64,000 nucleotides of DNA, taken from the NCBI GenBank assembly GCA_964036275.1, contig OZ038433.1, positions 50,485,902 to 50,549,901 on the forward strand. Direction: 5' to 3'. The position numbers and the translations under genes are program-made. The notes under the pieces are model-generated. The model made no database searches. It was not told the DNA's origin and worked only from the letters and a program-made list of their open reading frames with translations. Of the stretch, positions 13,057 through 27,400 are shown piece by piece. Every line of letters begins with the position of its first letter. The stretch's first letter is position 1. Source of the stretch: Litoditis marina. Taxonomy: Eukaryota; Nematoda; Chromadorea; Rhabditida; Rhabditidae.

Positions 13057-14370
13057 GGTGTTCAGTAATAGATGAACTCGAAAATCGTTTCGACTCTGAT
13101 TCTCCCTGATTCTGAGCTTCATATGATGTACATTTCATACCCCTCCGATGTGTTTTGTTCAATCCTGTACGTTTCATTCATACCAGAAAACGATATACGC
13201 ACACTTATTTATTCAGCATACTTCATTTCTCTGTAGTATTCAGAAGAGTAAACATTGTACATTGTACACTATATAACAGTGGGCCTGGCTAGATGTCTTT
13301 GTGAACATTTTATGTGCGACGATTTGCTGTTTTCCCAGCGGATGCTAATTCAAATGGCTGTGTTTCAGAAAAGGATGTGTTGTTCCTATTCTGATAATCA
13401 TTGGAACAGTTGGTTGGTTTTCATCAGGTCAGTTCAAGTTTACAGTTTCAAGTTCTAATCGTCACATCACATTGTTCAATATACAGACATTGAATGAAAA
13501 CCCTGCTCATCTTTCCAATCCACTTTTTTGTGTGAATACTTTTCCACATTTGTTTGAATTCGAACGCATAACATGATCTCCCCGAACGAACAGAGCAAAT
13601 CCCACGAGTGGTTTTTTTCACGTTTTCACGGAATGTGTTCATTAAAATCTATTCTCTTCACACACTCTCTAATTGTTAAAAATTGTTTCTCACTTGTTCT
13701 GTTGTTTATATACAGTTTGAGCTCTTTCTATGAGTTCACACTTACTGCTAGTGATATTACTAGTCACGTGAAACTTTCCACGTTTTACGTAATTTTCCCA
13801 TTTAAAAGTAGTGACAAGTGCGTGATCCACATTTATTTTGTGTGTTTATAATAGTAGATAATCGACCTCCCCGAGAACTAGTTCACACCAGTTCTACCCC
13901 CACACATCCATCATGATCCAGGTAGAATAATCGATACATGAATAACATGAACCTCACAATAATCAATCATGGAAATGATTACAATACTGAAAATCGTTAA
14001 TTAAACTACATTAACTCCATTGTAGTCAGGAATGTACGTATGGAAAATGTGAATAATAAATATTTGAAATACGCCAACCCCCATAATTATCAATGAACAA
14101 AATATTTCATGTGCGTGATAAACAGCATAGATAAGGAACATATTTAATCTGAGAATAATTGTTAATTGAACACACAGTTCAAGAGGCAATTCATTTGCTC
14201 CAGTTTTCAATAGAAGTGTCGTCAAATTATGCAGTTTTCCATGCTCTAAGTTGAGTTCAGAACGCGAACCAGCTAAATCAGGAATTAATCAGTTCAACAG
14301 ACTTTTTCTAATGTTTGTTCGTTATTTCTATTAAAATATAATACTTTTTCAGAATCTCAAGAAACGCGTC

Positions 14371-17300
14371 ATGGACACCGGGTTCGTTGATTTTATAAAC
14401 ATGCATTCAAGTGTTTCATGGAGTGGTGCAGTTTACTTCGGAAAACAATTGAATAGAATAGAAACGTACAATCTATATTCTCGTACTTTTATACCTTCAA
14501 ACTAGTCTTTATCGTTGCGTTTGAATTACATTTACATGCTCTGTAAAGAAGAGATTGAATACGCTCGAGTGCGATCTACTAATCTACAGCGTGAAACATT
14601 GCGGTGCTTTTCTTTAAGTCACGTTTCCGGTACCGTCTATGGATATCATATGTCGTTTTTATAGCGAATGCCTAAATTTTGTACAGCGCCACGTGCCTAC
14701 GTCAAGTTAACATTAAAAGGAACAACTTATTTTCGAAAATCAGCATTAAAACGACTGTACTCGGAGTTAACTATTATTTGCCTTGTCATGTTGGAAACTA
14801 AGGCAAGTCCATACTTCAAAACAACTATTTCTTATGTATGGTTCAGTTTCGCTCATCATTTCGAAAAGTAATAGTGCAATGGATAGATTCTGCTACTGAA
14901 AACCTCTTCCTACCTGAGACGAGGCTTTCATAACCCCAAATGCACTCATTTCGACAACGAACGTGTTCTTGATGGTTCTTTCTCTGTTGGAGTATTAGTA
15001 ACCAAAAGAAAGAAAGTTGAAGTAATATTAATGCGTATTCCAAACTACGACTCCGCAAACTACAGTCATGGCCAACTTTAACATCGTAACTTTCAGCCTA
15101 TAACTTTTGATTTACACGCGTCGAAAAGTGCGGGATCATCAGGCAAATAGTGATGGTTATGGGCTGTCTGTCTCAATTATAGTCCAAGTTCACGGCTCGG
15201 TTCCCGTTCGCTAGTACACCTGAAAAACCACTACCACACTCGCATGTTTCACGAGTGCCGTGAACAATTTTCAACTACTATCAAACTCGAATCACTGATT
15301 TTTTCGGTTTGGTTAAGTTTCGTGCAGTGTTTCAAGCGCTATGAATTGGCCGAATAAACAACTTTTAAATAAATAATCTCTAATTGAATGAATAAATTGA
15401 ATAAATCTCAGTCCAAACATTTACTTTGTCATTTTTGTTAGATAACAGGTATATTTTGTTGTACAGTATAACTTATTTCGTTAATGGCAAATGCAATTTT
15501 TCACAAAATCTTCATTTCAACACTCAGTACAAAGACAGAACATCCCCAACGTTCATCCCTTTCTGCGTCTCTCTGTATCGTGGACTATTTCGCGACCCTC
15601 TCATCCGTGTGAGAGCAGAGAAATAGCGTATGTTTGACTAGACGCAGATTCGGATAGATAGGTCGGGTTGTTCATGAACATTGCCACAAATGAATTGCAA
15701 TTTTCTCTTAGTCGCATCCCAATGTTTCAGGCGTCGTTTCAGTACGGTTACCAAGGTTCATCCGGGGACTCTGGAAACTATTGATATGAGTGAGTTTTTA
15801 AAATGAAAGTTGTTTGGTCCGAATCCTAAGATTTATTCTCAAACAAACCTTCAAATTATTACAAACTACAAAAAAATCTAAATAAGAGATTTGGATGAGG
15901 TGGTTGAACTCTGAGAATCCATAACTTACTTTGTTACGTTAGCACATACCATTGCTGTCGTGCAAACTCACTAACCAACTGTAAGATCTAGCAATAGAAG
16001 CGTACATGTTTATATTATTTGTATTGTTGTATTGTCATGTATTTAAAGGTTCATTCGAGGTGTTCTCGCCAGCGCCCAGCTGAGAACGTATGCTAGAAGA
16101 TCCCGGCCCCTTCATCCCATCCTGTGTCTCCTCAAACATGCGCTATTTCTCGCTCTTACATCCTGCCGGGATGTCAGAGACGAGAAATAGTGAGGCAGAG
16201 CGAGAGACGCAGGATGGGATGAAGGTGCCGGGATCTTCTAGCATACGTACTCAGATGTTGTTTTTCTTCAAATGTTCCTTTCGCAAGTCACAAATAACAC
16301 GTTTCTCAATTCCTACTGTAGTGTTGGTTGGTTGTGGGCCTGTTTTCAACGAGTACATCATGCGCGCGTTAAACTACACATCAGTGAACCGAAAACACCA
16401 GTTATCTAATGCGAATAACACAAAAAATAATTATGAATAGTGTAATAGTATGGCATATACATTTAATATATATCACAAGTTATCTCCACTACTGGTATTC
16501 TCACAATCGGCAAATAGTGTGTCTAGACGTGTATAAGAAATGCTTGCTACAAGCCATGTTTTCCAATGTAGCGTTCTCGGGCAATTATGGGTGAAAAACA
16601 TGAATATATTCAAACAAAAATGGAACAAAAATCACACTTGACTATTTTTTTTGCTCTCGCTCAACTACAACCAGCCCCGGAAATGACAGGTATATGCAGT
16701 TCATGAAACATTGCAGTGATTCTCAATTTGAACCATTTTCAAAATAAGGTAGTGGTGCCCCAGTGAACTTCGCACAGGTATCTGACATGAATATTTCATT
16801 TTCTATTGCTGCACTCAACGAAATATAAAATATTATTTACGACAAAATCCTTCGAAAAAGCCTAGGACTGCAAGTGCAAAGCAGATAATAAGATTACAAC
16901 TGAGTGCACAGGACATAGATTTAAAATCTACAAGTCTCTCAAAAAACCTTTTTGGGCCCAACTTTTGGGCGCAATAAAAAGCGCAGTTCATTGTAGATTT
17001 GGGGCCTCGAATGAACCTTTTCAGCCCGTACTCACGCGTTCACCCCAAACTACGCTTATAGACCTAACGTAGTCATAATCAAAAGCTAAATGTTTTCTGG
17101 TGGACAGAAACAGGACAGCATGTGAATACTCTTGTAGTTTTCGTGATGGTCTCACATGTCCGGCTTTTGACCAAATCCTTTTTTCTAGCTCAAATTATGT
17201 GAACCACTCCTGGTGCATCGGTCCTTCAAACTGCAATCGGAAAATGAATTCTGGTTTGAAGGACTCTAGCGTTGGGATTGGGCTACATAATCGTTTTCTT

Positions 17301-20300
17301 CAAGATTCTACAAGAATATGGAACAAATACGAGTCGTTCTTCCTCTTTTTAGCAACACAGATGCGCATGGGAAAATGTACCCAAGTTTGGGAATGTTCAG
17401 TTTTGTATTCCTCTCTAAATAGGAGGTATTTAATGAGCTATGGTGATTGGATAACGAATACCTGACAGCTTCTCATACCCAAATGAAACAACTACTAATT
17501 GTTGCCAAACGGCTTGTTTGATCTATCTATCCTGATTCTGAACAACAACATAATGAAGCCCGTGATGACCAAATGTTGTTTTGAGTTGGCCTCATTGTCG
17601 CTTTCCGACACTTTTTTGAATATTTTTGTATCCTACTGTATCAATACGTTTACTCATTTCCTTGTATATCAATCACATAATTGCATGTAATTTAATCAAT
17701 AATTCAATCAATATTGAAAAAAAAGATGTTTTTCAAGAACATGGCGCCGAGCGGACGACGACGGATTTTCCGGCTGCTCCGCGGAAGAGTACATTCGGCC
17801 ATCTGGCCCTGTACAAGGGAGAGGAGGAGGGACCACCAGCATCCTTCATTTCTGGTTACACAACCCCCGGGCCTAAGGAACGGGCAACCAGTGAACATAA
17901 AAAGGTGGATAGTATTAATTCTTCGATATTTTCTGTGCAACTACTGAGCATAAAAAAATGTATTTTCCTTTAGCTAAGTTAAACTGATTGAATAGACGAA
18001 AAGGTACGTATTCTCGAACTATCCCAGGTTCTGTCTGAGTGAGGGAAAAAGAACTGTCGTACGATTTGGAGTTCGATTGGCACGTATTCTACTTGCCATT
18101 CAATCACTGTAGTACGTAGTCCTATCCGACTTGAGAAAAAAAAACGGACGAGTTGCGACCACATTCCAAAACAAGAGAATCACGATTACGTCACGGTGAT
18201 CCGAATTTCTTTTTGAGTTGACCCTGCTTGTCATACTACTTGGCGACGGTTGTATACCGGCTGTGTACTGTTAGTCAATCGCACAGTCACGTGAAACATG
18301 TTAAACACGGAAGAACTCAGAAACGTGCAATGACACATGATGCCTAATTAGAATGCTAACTTTGCGTGAGAATTCAAATTTCTTATAGTATAAGTATAAT
18401 TGACAACAAAGAACTGAAAAATTCTGAAAACAATTTCTGGTAATTCAGGCAAACCTCGGAGTCATGTTGGGAGTTTATCTGCCGACAATCCAACACATTC
18501 TGGGCGTCACCATGTTCATCCGACTTTTTTGGATAGTTGGAGTCGCTGGCTTATACTCGACCCTCGTTTTATTAGCCCTCTGCTGCATTTGTGTGAGTAA
18601 AAGATAAGTTCGGACGGATAAGTTATACCGCGTTCAAACGGCAGTAGCATATAACATCTGGTAACTATATTGCTCACATTTCCCAACTGGACTCGTTGGC
18701 AGCGTGCCAAAAACTTTGGAAGACTGTTATTTAGAGAAAAACATGAATTTCACAAAAAGTTTCCTTGAATACGAATTGTAACGGAGGGAGAGAACCCTTC
18801 ACATGAATTTCTATCGTTTTGAAGTTTTCCACGTGTTTAAAAACTGCCTGGAAATGTCATTGGCAAGCTGCTCAAGTCCAGTTGGGAAATGGACGAACTA
18901 TAAGACATCTACGCATTATATTCGCTGACAGAGCTGGGGTGAAATACCGAATCGATGGTTGTTGTTCGCGTTTTAGTTCTATACTACCATCAAATTTATT
19001 GCTAGTAATGTGTCAAGCGTCTTCGACTTTGAACAGACTCACACACGAACTCAACCTGTGAACGCTTGCATAAAACTTGACCACTTTTGTATTCAGTTGC
19101 TTGTTTCTTGCCAACACTGTCTTCAGAATAATATATAAAGTCATAAATTGGAAATTTTCCGATCAGTGTCAATGTTCCCAGTGATAATGATGTCTCTCGA
19201 TTAGGGTTGTTAAAGACAAACGCGAAACTCGACTCGACTCGAAAAACTCGGAACTTTCGAGTCGAGTCGAACTCGAGGCTCGAAAACTCGATTTTCTCAA
19301 AAATCGACAAACTCGAAAACGAGATTTTTCGCAAAACTCGAAATTTTCCAAAACTGGAAATTTTGCACTCGATTAACAACCCTACTCTCGATGGGCGAGT
19401 TGTTCATCTTGAACTCAAAAAATAATTAAAAACTTCATTGATTATAAATACTCTAATTTTTTTAGACGTTGCTAACATCCATATCCCTGTCCGCGGTGGC
19501 CACAAACGGAGTTGTAGAGAGTGGCGGAGCGTACTTCATAATTAGGTTCAATTTTTGTGCACCTAAAACTTATATTTAACGTGCTGAATTTGAAAACTTC
19601 ATTGATTCGTTCACCATTGAGAAAGTATAAGACCTTCTTATGATGTAGCGACTACATTCAAGTGCAGATGACTTCACCAATATTTTGACAACATTTGCGT
19701 TTGACAGTAAAAAACCCCCTAAGGTTCCACTAAAAAGCTTAGTTATACTGAGTGTAGACGATTATAGAAACAAAAATGATCTCATAGGTGAAAGAGAATT
19801 ATGACTACACAATCATGTTTTCAACTCTGATGATCTTATTTTGTTGTTTCCAGTCGAAACCTTGGAGTGGAGTTTGGATCGGCAGTTGGCATTCTGTTCT
19901 ATCTGGCAAACACTGTGGCGGCATCCATGTATCTAGTGGGAGGAGTAGAAGTTCTTCTGGTTGGTAGTTTGTAGTATGTTGCCTACCGTACTACCAAACA
20001 ATCCCTCTGACGTGAAACTTGGGTAACCTATTTGAAATGGAAAACCAGTCTGTAATTGATAATTCACCTTTAGTAATTCGTGTCCAAGTTGCTGTATTTT
20101 TGAACAGAGAGACACAAAAAAAAATTTCTCCGTTCGAAATCACCAATTTGTTGTAGAACTTGATGATAGTGCACTCCAACAAAATGTGAGTTGGGCCTAA
20201 GACAATGTTACAATACCAAAAACATACTACAAAAACATGGAAAAAACGCAAACTCTAATGACTTCGGTTGTTTCTGTTCAATCTATGATTTTTACTCTAG

Positions 20301-23300
20301 GAAACCAGCTCACTCTAATGCTATGTTCACTTTCAGATGTACATTTGTCCTGACATTGCGATCGGTGGGAAGGACGCTCTACATGATACTGAGCGTGAGT
20401 TTTTGTCTGTTTTCTAAAATAAAAGTACAACAATATTATATCTTTCATTGATATCACAACTAAATGATCTATTATAGCAATAGCTATAGTCTATTTAGTT
20501 CCGAACTGGACTCCGTTTACTGTATGAAAATGGGGGCGGAGCTTATGACTTGGCAACCATTCAAACATTCTGGACCATGATTCTCTGTTTTCAAAATAAC
20601 AGCAGCTAGGGGGATCGAACCAGCAAATATGGAGAGCCACCTCGAAACCAGCGCCTTAGACCACTCGGCCATATGGACTCGTTAGAGGAGCGCGAGGGAA
20701 CGGCCCATATACGGCGATCACGAAAATTTCAGTGTGTGCAAAAAATTTCCGAATTTCTTAATGAAAACTCAAGTGAACTTGTCATTAAAGAATATAATTT
20801 CTCATACAATCTCTTTAGAAGCGGAAAAGATATCATAACTAAGGAATAAATGTATGCGTTGGTTAAACTTTTATTTGGCTGTTGGAAAGATTATTGATTG
20901 TGCCCTGATCTGGCAAAATGCCCAGCCGGCGCCCTGCACACGCAACGCGAGAGGTGCCAGGGATGCAACATTTTGGCTGGATACGAGTCCAGTTGGGAAC
21001 TAAACAGACTATATTAGGTTTGGCGAACGAAAAATGAATTCAACAAAGCCGAAGGTTTTCGTAATATAGTGAATAGTAAACACAATCATATTTGTATAGA
21101 GATTTGTATAATTACGAAGTAAATGATACGAAATATTCTAAATTTGTCATATCGAGAGGTAGTTCAGCCAAGACAAGCGCTTTCTTTGAATGCGGCACGT
21201 TGTTCGCGAGCCAGTTCAACCAGCGCGAATTCGTGCGGCACGGTATATAGTAGTATAGGGTTGTTAATCGAGTTCAAAATTTCGAGTTTTCGAGTTTTCG
21301 AACTTTCCAGTTTTGGGAAATTTCGAGTTTTCGAGTTGTTTCGAGTCGAGTCGAGTTTCGCCTAATTTAGCCTAATTCAGCATTTGGGTCCCTGTACAAC
21401 AACTATCGCATCTACGGGACAGCTTTCCTGTTGATTCAAGTGTTGATTGTGGCCATGGGAGTGAAGTTCGTTCAACTTATGGCACCTGTGAGTTTCGGCC
21501 AGATGTTAAACGTTGCACACTCGTGACACTGACAATGATCGAAACAGGCATCTCAATTCACTTGCCCACTGATATCAGAGAAATAACACAGCAACAATTT
21601 TAGTATAATCGTTTGAAACTTAGAGTAATTGAATTATATTTATATTTGCGGTCATACAAGCACTACAGTTCATAAGTACTACAGAACTAAAAACATTAAC
21701 GAATAAATTATATATTAACGGAGCCCAGAAAACATTTCACGAACTAGGGGAGCCAAATGTTGATCTGCATCTACTTATAAGGTTTCTCTCGCTTGTGTGG
21801 TCGCCGCTCTACTCGCCTGCTTCGCCGGCGGAATCGAGAAAGCCGTTCTGGGAAACGGAGAAATGTGAGCTAAAATAACAACAGTGAAAGAAAGTTTACG
21901 AAAATTTCGGTGTTGTCTACAACTATCGCCCAAAAGTTCTTTCATTTTACGCTCATATGGCAAAACCGCTAAAATGTATTCAAGAGGTCACTTCGGGTGG
22001 GTATCTCGACCTTTTATCGCGTTCCTTGCATCAGTTGTACTTCCATAGTTTCTTTCACTTCAGTTCCATAGTTTAGACCCTGGAATTTCTCTAACATTCA
22101 AGTGTCTTTGTTTAGGGTATGTTCACTGGACGATCGTCTCATTCAATCCTCTGTTCTTTTCGGAAACAATTCGAACCACATCAATCACAATGGAACATTC
22201 GACTCACTTACTATTTGTGACGTGTGCGACAAGCATCCTGCGTAAGACATTTATTCCAAACGACTTAGGAATTTTCAGAATTAATAAACATTAAGTGCTT
22301 AGCTTTTATATGAACCTATTCAAAATCACGTGAAGAATATTGAAAAGAGACTAGAAACTTTCAATGAGCACATAATTCAGAACTATGATATCAATTATAA
22401 TAACTATGCCGCGCACACGTGCGATGAGTCGAACTAGTTTCTATGAGGAATACATGAACCATCCAAATGTTTCAGGCTCACCCATATATTCTGCGAAAAC
22501 GACAGCGGCGAGTTCTGTGGCGACTACACAACTGTCAAAATAGCTTGTACCCAAGGATTCACAGGTTTCAATTGGACCACTTTACACGGTGAGTTTACCG
22601 AGTTTACATGGAAGATCAATCTTCGAAAACCATACTTAGTTCGTGATATGGGGTCGGTGAAACAGTGAGACACTGGAAAAATGGTATCACATAGAAGTCT
22701 GATAAATAGCTAGTAGCCTTTTTGGTGTGGCCTCTTTTCTCAGTATTATGGCATTCTCACCTGCAACATTTTATGTGTAATTATATTCCCAAACATTGGC
22801 TCAGAAATTGAATAGTATTACCATTATATTAATCACAAACTGCTCGTATCCTTCCTTATCGAGTAAGCTTTCGGTTTTCAGATAACCTGATGCCGGAATA
22901 CATGGAAAAGGGCGAGGTTCTGCCGGGGGTGAAGGGAAAAGCCGAAGCCGAGGTTCGAGAAACACTTTATACAATATTTAATATTCTATGTGTATAATAG
23001 TATTTGAAGAGTCTGTGACATGAATTAACCAAAAAGTTTAAATTAGTATAAGAAAAATTAATTTTTTTTTAATTTTCAACTATTAGTTTATTTTCTTCAT
23101 AACATGTTTTTGAAACTCTTAGTTGATTAACTCGAACTCTACAAACTCAATGTGTTTCACATTTTGTTTTTCTAATGATGACATGTATGATGAGCACCGC
23201 CTCGTAACAAAGGCATGTTAATGAATAAATAGGACAATAAATATGAATTTGTACAATCACATCCGAATGTTTCAGGTGGTTCAAGATGTAACGGCTACCT

Positions 23301-24402
23301 TCTTCCTCTTACTCGCCATCTACTTTCCAGCCGTGACTGGTATAATGACCGGAACAAATATGAGTGGTACGTCTATACTATAAGTAAATTGAATAGTCAC
23401 ATAAAGTTAACATTCTAATAAGGCATCGTGCACTTTGTCTTTGCACGTTCCATACTTTTGATGTGTTTAACATGTTGAAAATGACTCTGCAATTGCCTAA
23501 TAGTCTACCTACAATCTTTGAATTAGAGCAACACTTCCATCATATCGTCAGTTTTTGGCAATGGCATTAGAAGGCGTTAGAATGTATGATCCCATCCTGC
23601 GTGTCCTCAAACACACGATATTCCTCTGCTCTTCCATTTAGTCTCTACAGAAGTGCACCAAGCGAGAGATTTATAAACATTCCAATTTTGTCTAGCATAC
23701 TTTTTGATGAATTACGAGTTGTTTCATATATGCACTTTTCGTGAATTGCGACCATGGGCAATGCAGCGTGTTTAACACGTTTCACCAGTGTTAGATGGAC
23801 TATGAATACCCTAACCCCAATATTTCAGGAGATTTACGGGATCCTCAGAAATCCATTCCCTCCGGTACGATTGCTGCCACTATAACCACATCGGTTATCT
23901 ATTACTCTCTGGCGATTCTCTTTGCCGCGTCTGTCGATCGAAGTGTACTCAGAGATAAGTGAGTTTGTTTTTTGTATTTTTAGTTTTACATTTACTTAAA
24001 ACAAAAATATTTGTTGTCAATAAGACTTTTGGATGTTATTATGGAAATATGTGCTCAGTGAAAGAAACAGTGAAAGAAAGTTTACAAAAAAGGAAATTAG
24101 TACTTTTACTTGTTTTGTACAAGAAATTCCTAATTTTTCCAGTCTGAAAGTTTTCAGAGTGACTGTTCATTTCTTGTTGCATGGTGTGCCACATCTTTCA
24201 CAATGATGTTTGTAAAGTTTTGTGATAATAATAAATAATCAACAAAGGGAGTTTAAACACGCGAAAAAGTTGCAAACCTGTCGGGAAAGATTAAGAAAAA
24301 AACAGTAAAATGAGCAAAGGATGTTATTTCAACCGAGCACATAAATTCTCTTTCTCAGAAGTTATTTCAGAAGTAATTCTCAGAAGTGAAAACATCATCA
24401 TC

Positions 24403-24445
<43 letters not shown>

Positions 24446-27400
24446 TGTTCTATTTAGATTCGGTCGTTCGATCGGAAACCACATGGTTGTTTCCACACTC
24501 GCCTGGCCCTCTCCGTGGATTGTAACCGTTGGCGCATTTCTCAGTACATTCGGGGCCGCACTCCAATGTCTCTGCAGTAGGTTATAGGCAAGCTAGAAAC
24601 ACCAGTTGATAGTCGTCTTGTCAAATACAAATCCTGCAATATTACAAATATGTCTATAAAATAGGTACCATATTAAATAAGTACGTGAATGATTAAATAT
24701 ACTGATTGCTCTAATGAAATTTTACAAAACTTGAGATTTTAATGAAAGCGGTGCTTGTAGTTTTGTTGCAATGCGGTCCAGGCAAAGTTGACGAGTTGTG
24801 TTATATCAAAAACCAAACTACAATCAAAGATCAGTTGCATTTATCGATTACAAATGTATTCAGGTGCTCCTCGTCTGCTTCAATCGATAGCGAAAGATGA
24901 CATCATACCAATATTATCTCCGTTCGCGAGAGTAACCAAACACAACGAACCGCTACTTGGGTTGGAGTTCCATTTGGTTCACGATTATAAGTGTCACTGA
25001 TAGAAGCACAGAAATGTTTGCTTGGTGGTGAAACTTGCAAACAGGAAAGAAATTTACTACAAGTATGAGAGGGGGTGCAGAAATGGTGCCACTAATGCCA
25101 ATCTAGCAGCTGGGAGTCAAACTTTTTTATGTTTACAATCAAGTTGAAAATAGTCTAAACAAGGCGCTGTGAATAAAAACGTTTTGAGAACCGAACGTAT
25201 AGCCAATACCTTTCCATTCCTAGTTCCAAGTTCATCGCAAACTAAACTATACTTTCGGTTCTCTAAACGTGGTTGTCAAAGCGAATTGTTTCGACCTTTT
25301 CTACTTTATTTTTTCCCGTTTTAGGCTTGAAATAAAGAAAATTTGGATAATCGATTGAATTCCAGACTGTTTCTGACCGCGTTTATTGCCGAGCTGGCCA
25401 TTCTTCTGGGAGCTGTCGACAAAATCGCTGAGGTACTGAGAATTATCGATTGAAAGAGAAAAAACTTCTATTTTTTCACGATGGAGAACTAAAATAAAGC
25501 AAAATACTAAGCATCACAACAAATGAAACCCAATTTCTCAAGTTCCATGCATTTCTTTTGAAGAGAAGTGACATCAACTCAAGACAAATTGAGAATGTGT
25601 TTTCGATGTTCTTCACATTATGAAAAACTGAGATAAGGATGGTATGAAAAAGCTCAAGCAAATGAAAAATTGAAAAACTAAGAACACTCTAGGTACTCGA
25701 CTTCTTCTTCCTCATGTGCTACGCATTCGTGAATCTGATAGCCTTTCTTCATTCCGTTCTGCGAGCCCCCAACTGGAGACCGAGATTCAAATACTTTCAC
25801 TGGTAAGTTGGACTCAAACACAAATTTCTGAACTGCGACGATTGCAGTAAGAACGATTGAACGAGGTTCCCGCAACCACTATATATTATACAAGCGTTGA
25901 AACAGTGAGGCACCGACAGCTTTCAATACGGGCCGTGTTCGCATAAATGAAATTGCGCATATATGTACATACTGGAGTCCGGGCTGAGTTCAAGAAGAAA
26001 ACTCAAACAAGTCTCCAAATTCAACAGTGGAAAAAAACTGTGTTTTAAGACAGCATGTTGTTTATCAACTCGAACGTCAAAAAAAGTTTAGTGTGTGTTT
26101 TGAACACTGCTCCCAAGTAATTCCATTCGCCAACAATCTTATATGTTGCTCAAATGTTTCAGGTCGCTGTCATTAGTTGGTGCCTTCCTCTGCTTCTTCA
26201 TCATGTTCGTTTCGGATTGGCATTTGGCCCTTGTTGCGTGTGGACTCACGTTTGTCATCTACAAATACGTGGAGTGGAAAGGGTGATTAGTTTTATTCAA
26301 AATTTGAAGTCACTATCCTACGTTCCACGTGAGATTAGTTGCGTCGCAAATTGAAGTAAATTACAAACTTCAATATGTTGTAAATGAAGATTTGTTATAG
26401 TCTTCATTTTCTCTAATCAATACACAATCTAAACTACTTCTGCCTAATGGGAACAAGCTGAATTCCCAAAGGAGTGGAAGCATACATCTTTTACCCCCTA
26501 CCAGGTAAAATTTTTTAAAGCAAAACCTTCTTCATCGATAGTTAACTACGTATTTGAGAAGTAATGAAGAGTTCTCAAAGGTAAACTATAACTTGAATAT
26601 GATCAGGCTCGAATGATGTTTCCAGGGCGAAAAAAGAATGGGGAGATGGCATGCGCGGACTGGCCCTCACCACAGCTCAGTTTTCATTGTTGAAGGTAAT
26701 GGCTTAACCTATGTAGATAAAAGGGTGGCAGTTGGAAGTAACAGATTTATGGTTGATATGCCCTATGCTACGACATTGGAAGTGCACCAGTACCATTGAA
26801 TTCTTATGCAAGAATCATACACCTCTCATGAGATTGCATGTATTGTTACGTCACCAGTTGGGGTTGCCAATCAAGTATAAACTCGTGAGTTTCTCAGAAC
26901 CGACTCGTTTTGAGTTCAAAGTTGCACCTCTGTTGTCTGTGTAGAGAAGAATTGTCATGTTTTGTTATTATTTTATCAAGACAGTTTAAATTTATTTTTT
27001 TTACTTATAGAACAATATAGAAACTTGCAACTTAATATTTCACTGAAGTGTTTCAGGTAGAAGACAAAGATCCTCACCCGAAGAACTGGCGCCCTCAGCT
27101 GTTGATATGTCTCTCTGCGCATTGGTCAAAGGAGCTAATCGATAATCGCGCTCTATCTCTCCTACAACTCGGAGCTCAACTGAAGGTGAACTATACTCTG
27201 TTCCGTTTGAAATGTCCTACAAAGTAGACGGTGCAACATTCAACTGGCTGTTTTCTAATCAACATATAAGACTCTGCAATCTAAATTTTTCTCAAAAGTC
27301 GAAAAAGTTTGAAATTCGTTGATTATTTGGGAACCGAACTTTTTGAGTTCCCAGTTTTCGAACCTTTGAGGAAAAAAGTTGGTTTTGGGAGGCATATCAA

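Larger units (their letters stand above)
10162..14370. other. Divergent intergenic region between DSL ligand and KCC genes
   Basis: About 4.2 kb without a convincing exon. It must hold promoters for both flanking genes. It contains a 66 bp tandem duplication (10277-10406), two copies of the 124 bp palindromic repeat (11022, 12933) and a piRNA-type motif (10574-10582). Long frames here have no domain and no splice support. Confidence 0.6.

Noticed and set aside
16090..16440. 116-codon frame in KCC intron 2
   Set aside because: It runs through the palindromic element; composition reflects the inverted repeat and nothing resembles a domain.
24310..24525. Frame with a poly-Asn run
   Set aside because: It is the CAA microsatellite in an intron joined by chance to the KCC exon at 24458 in another frame.
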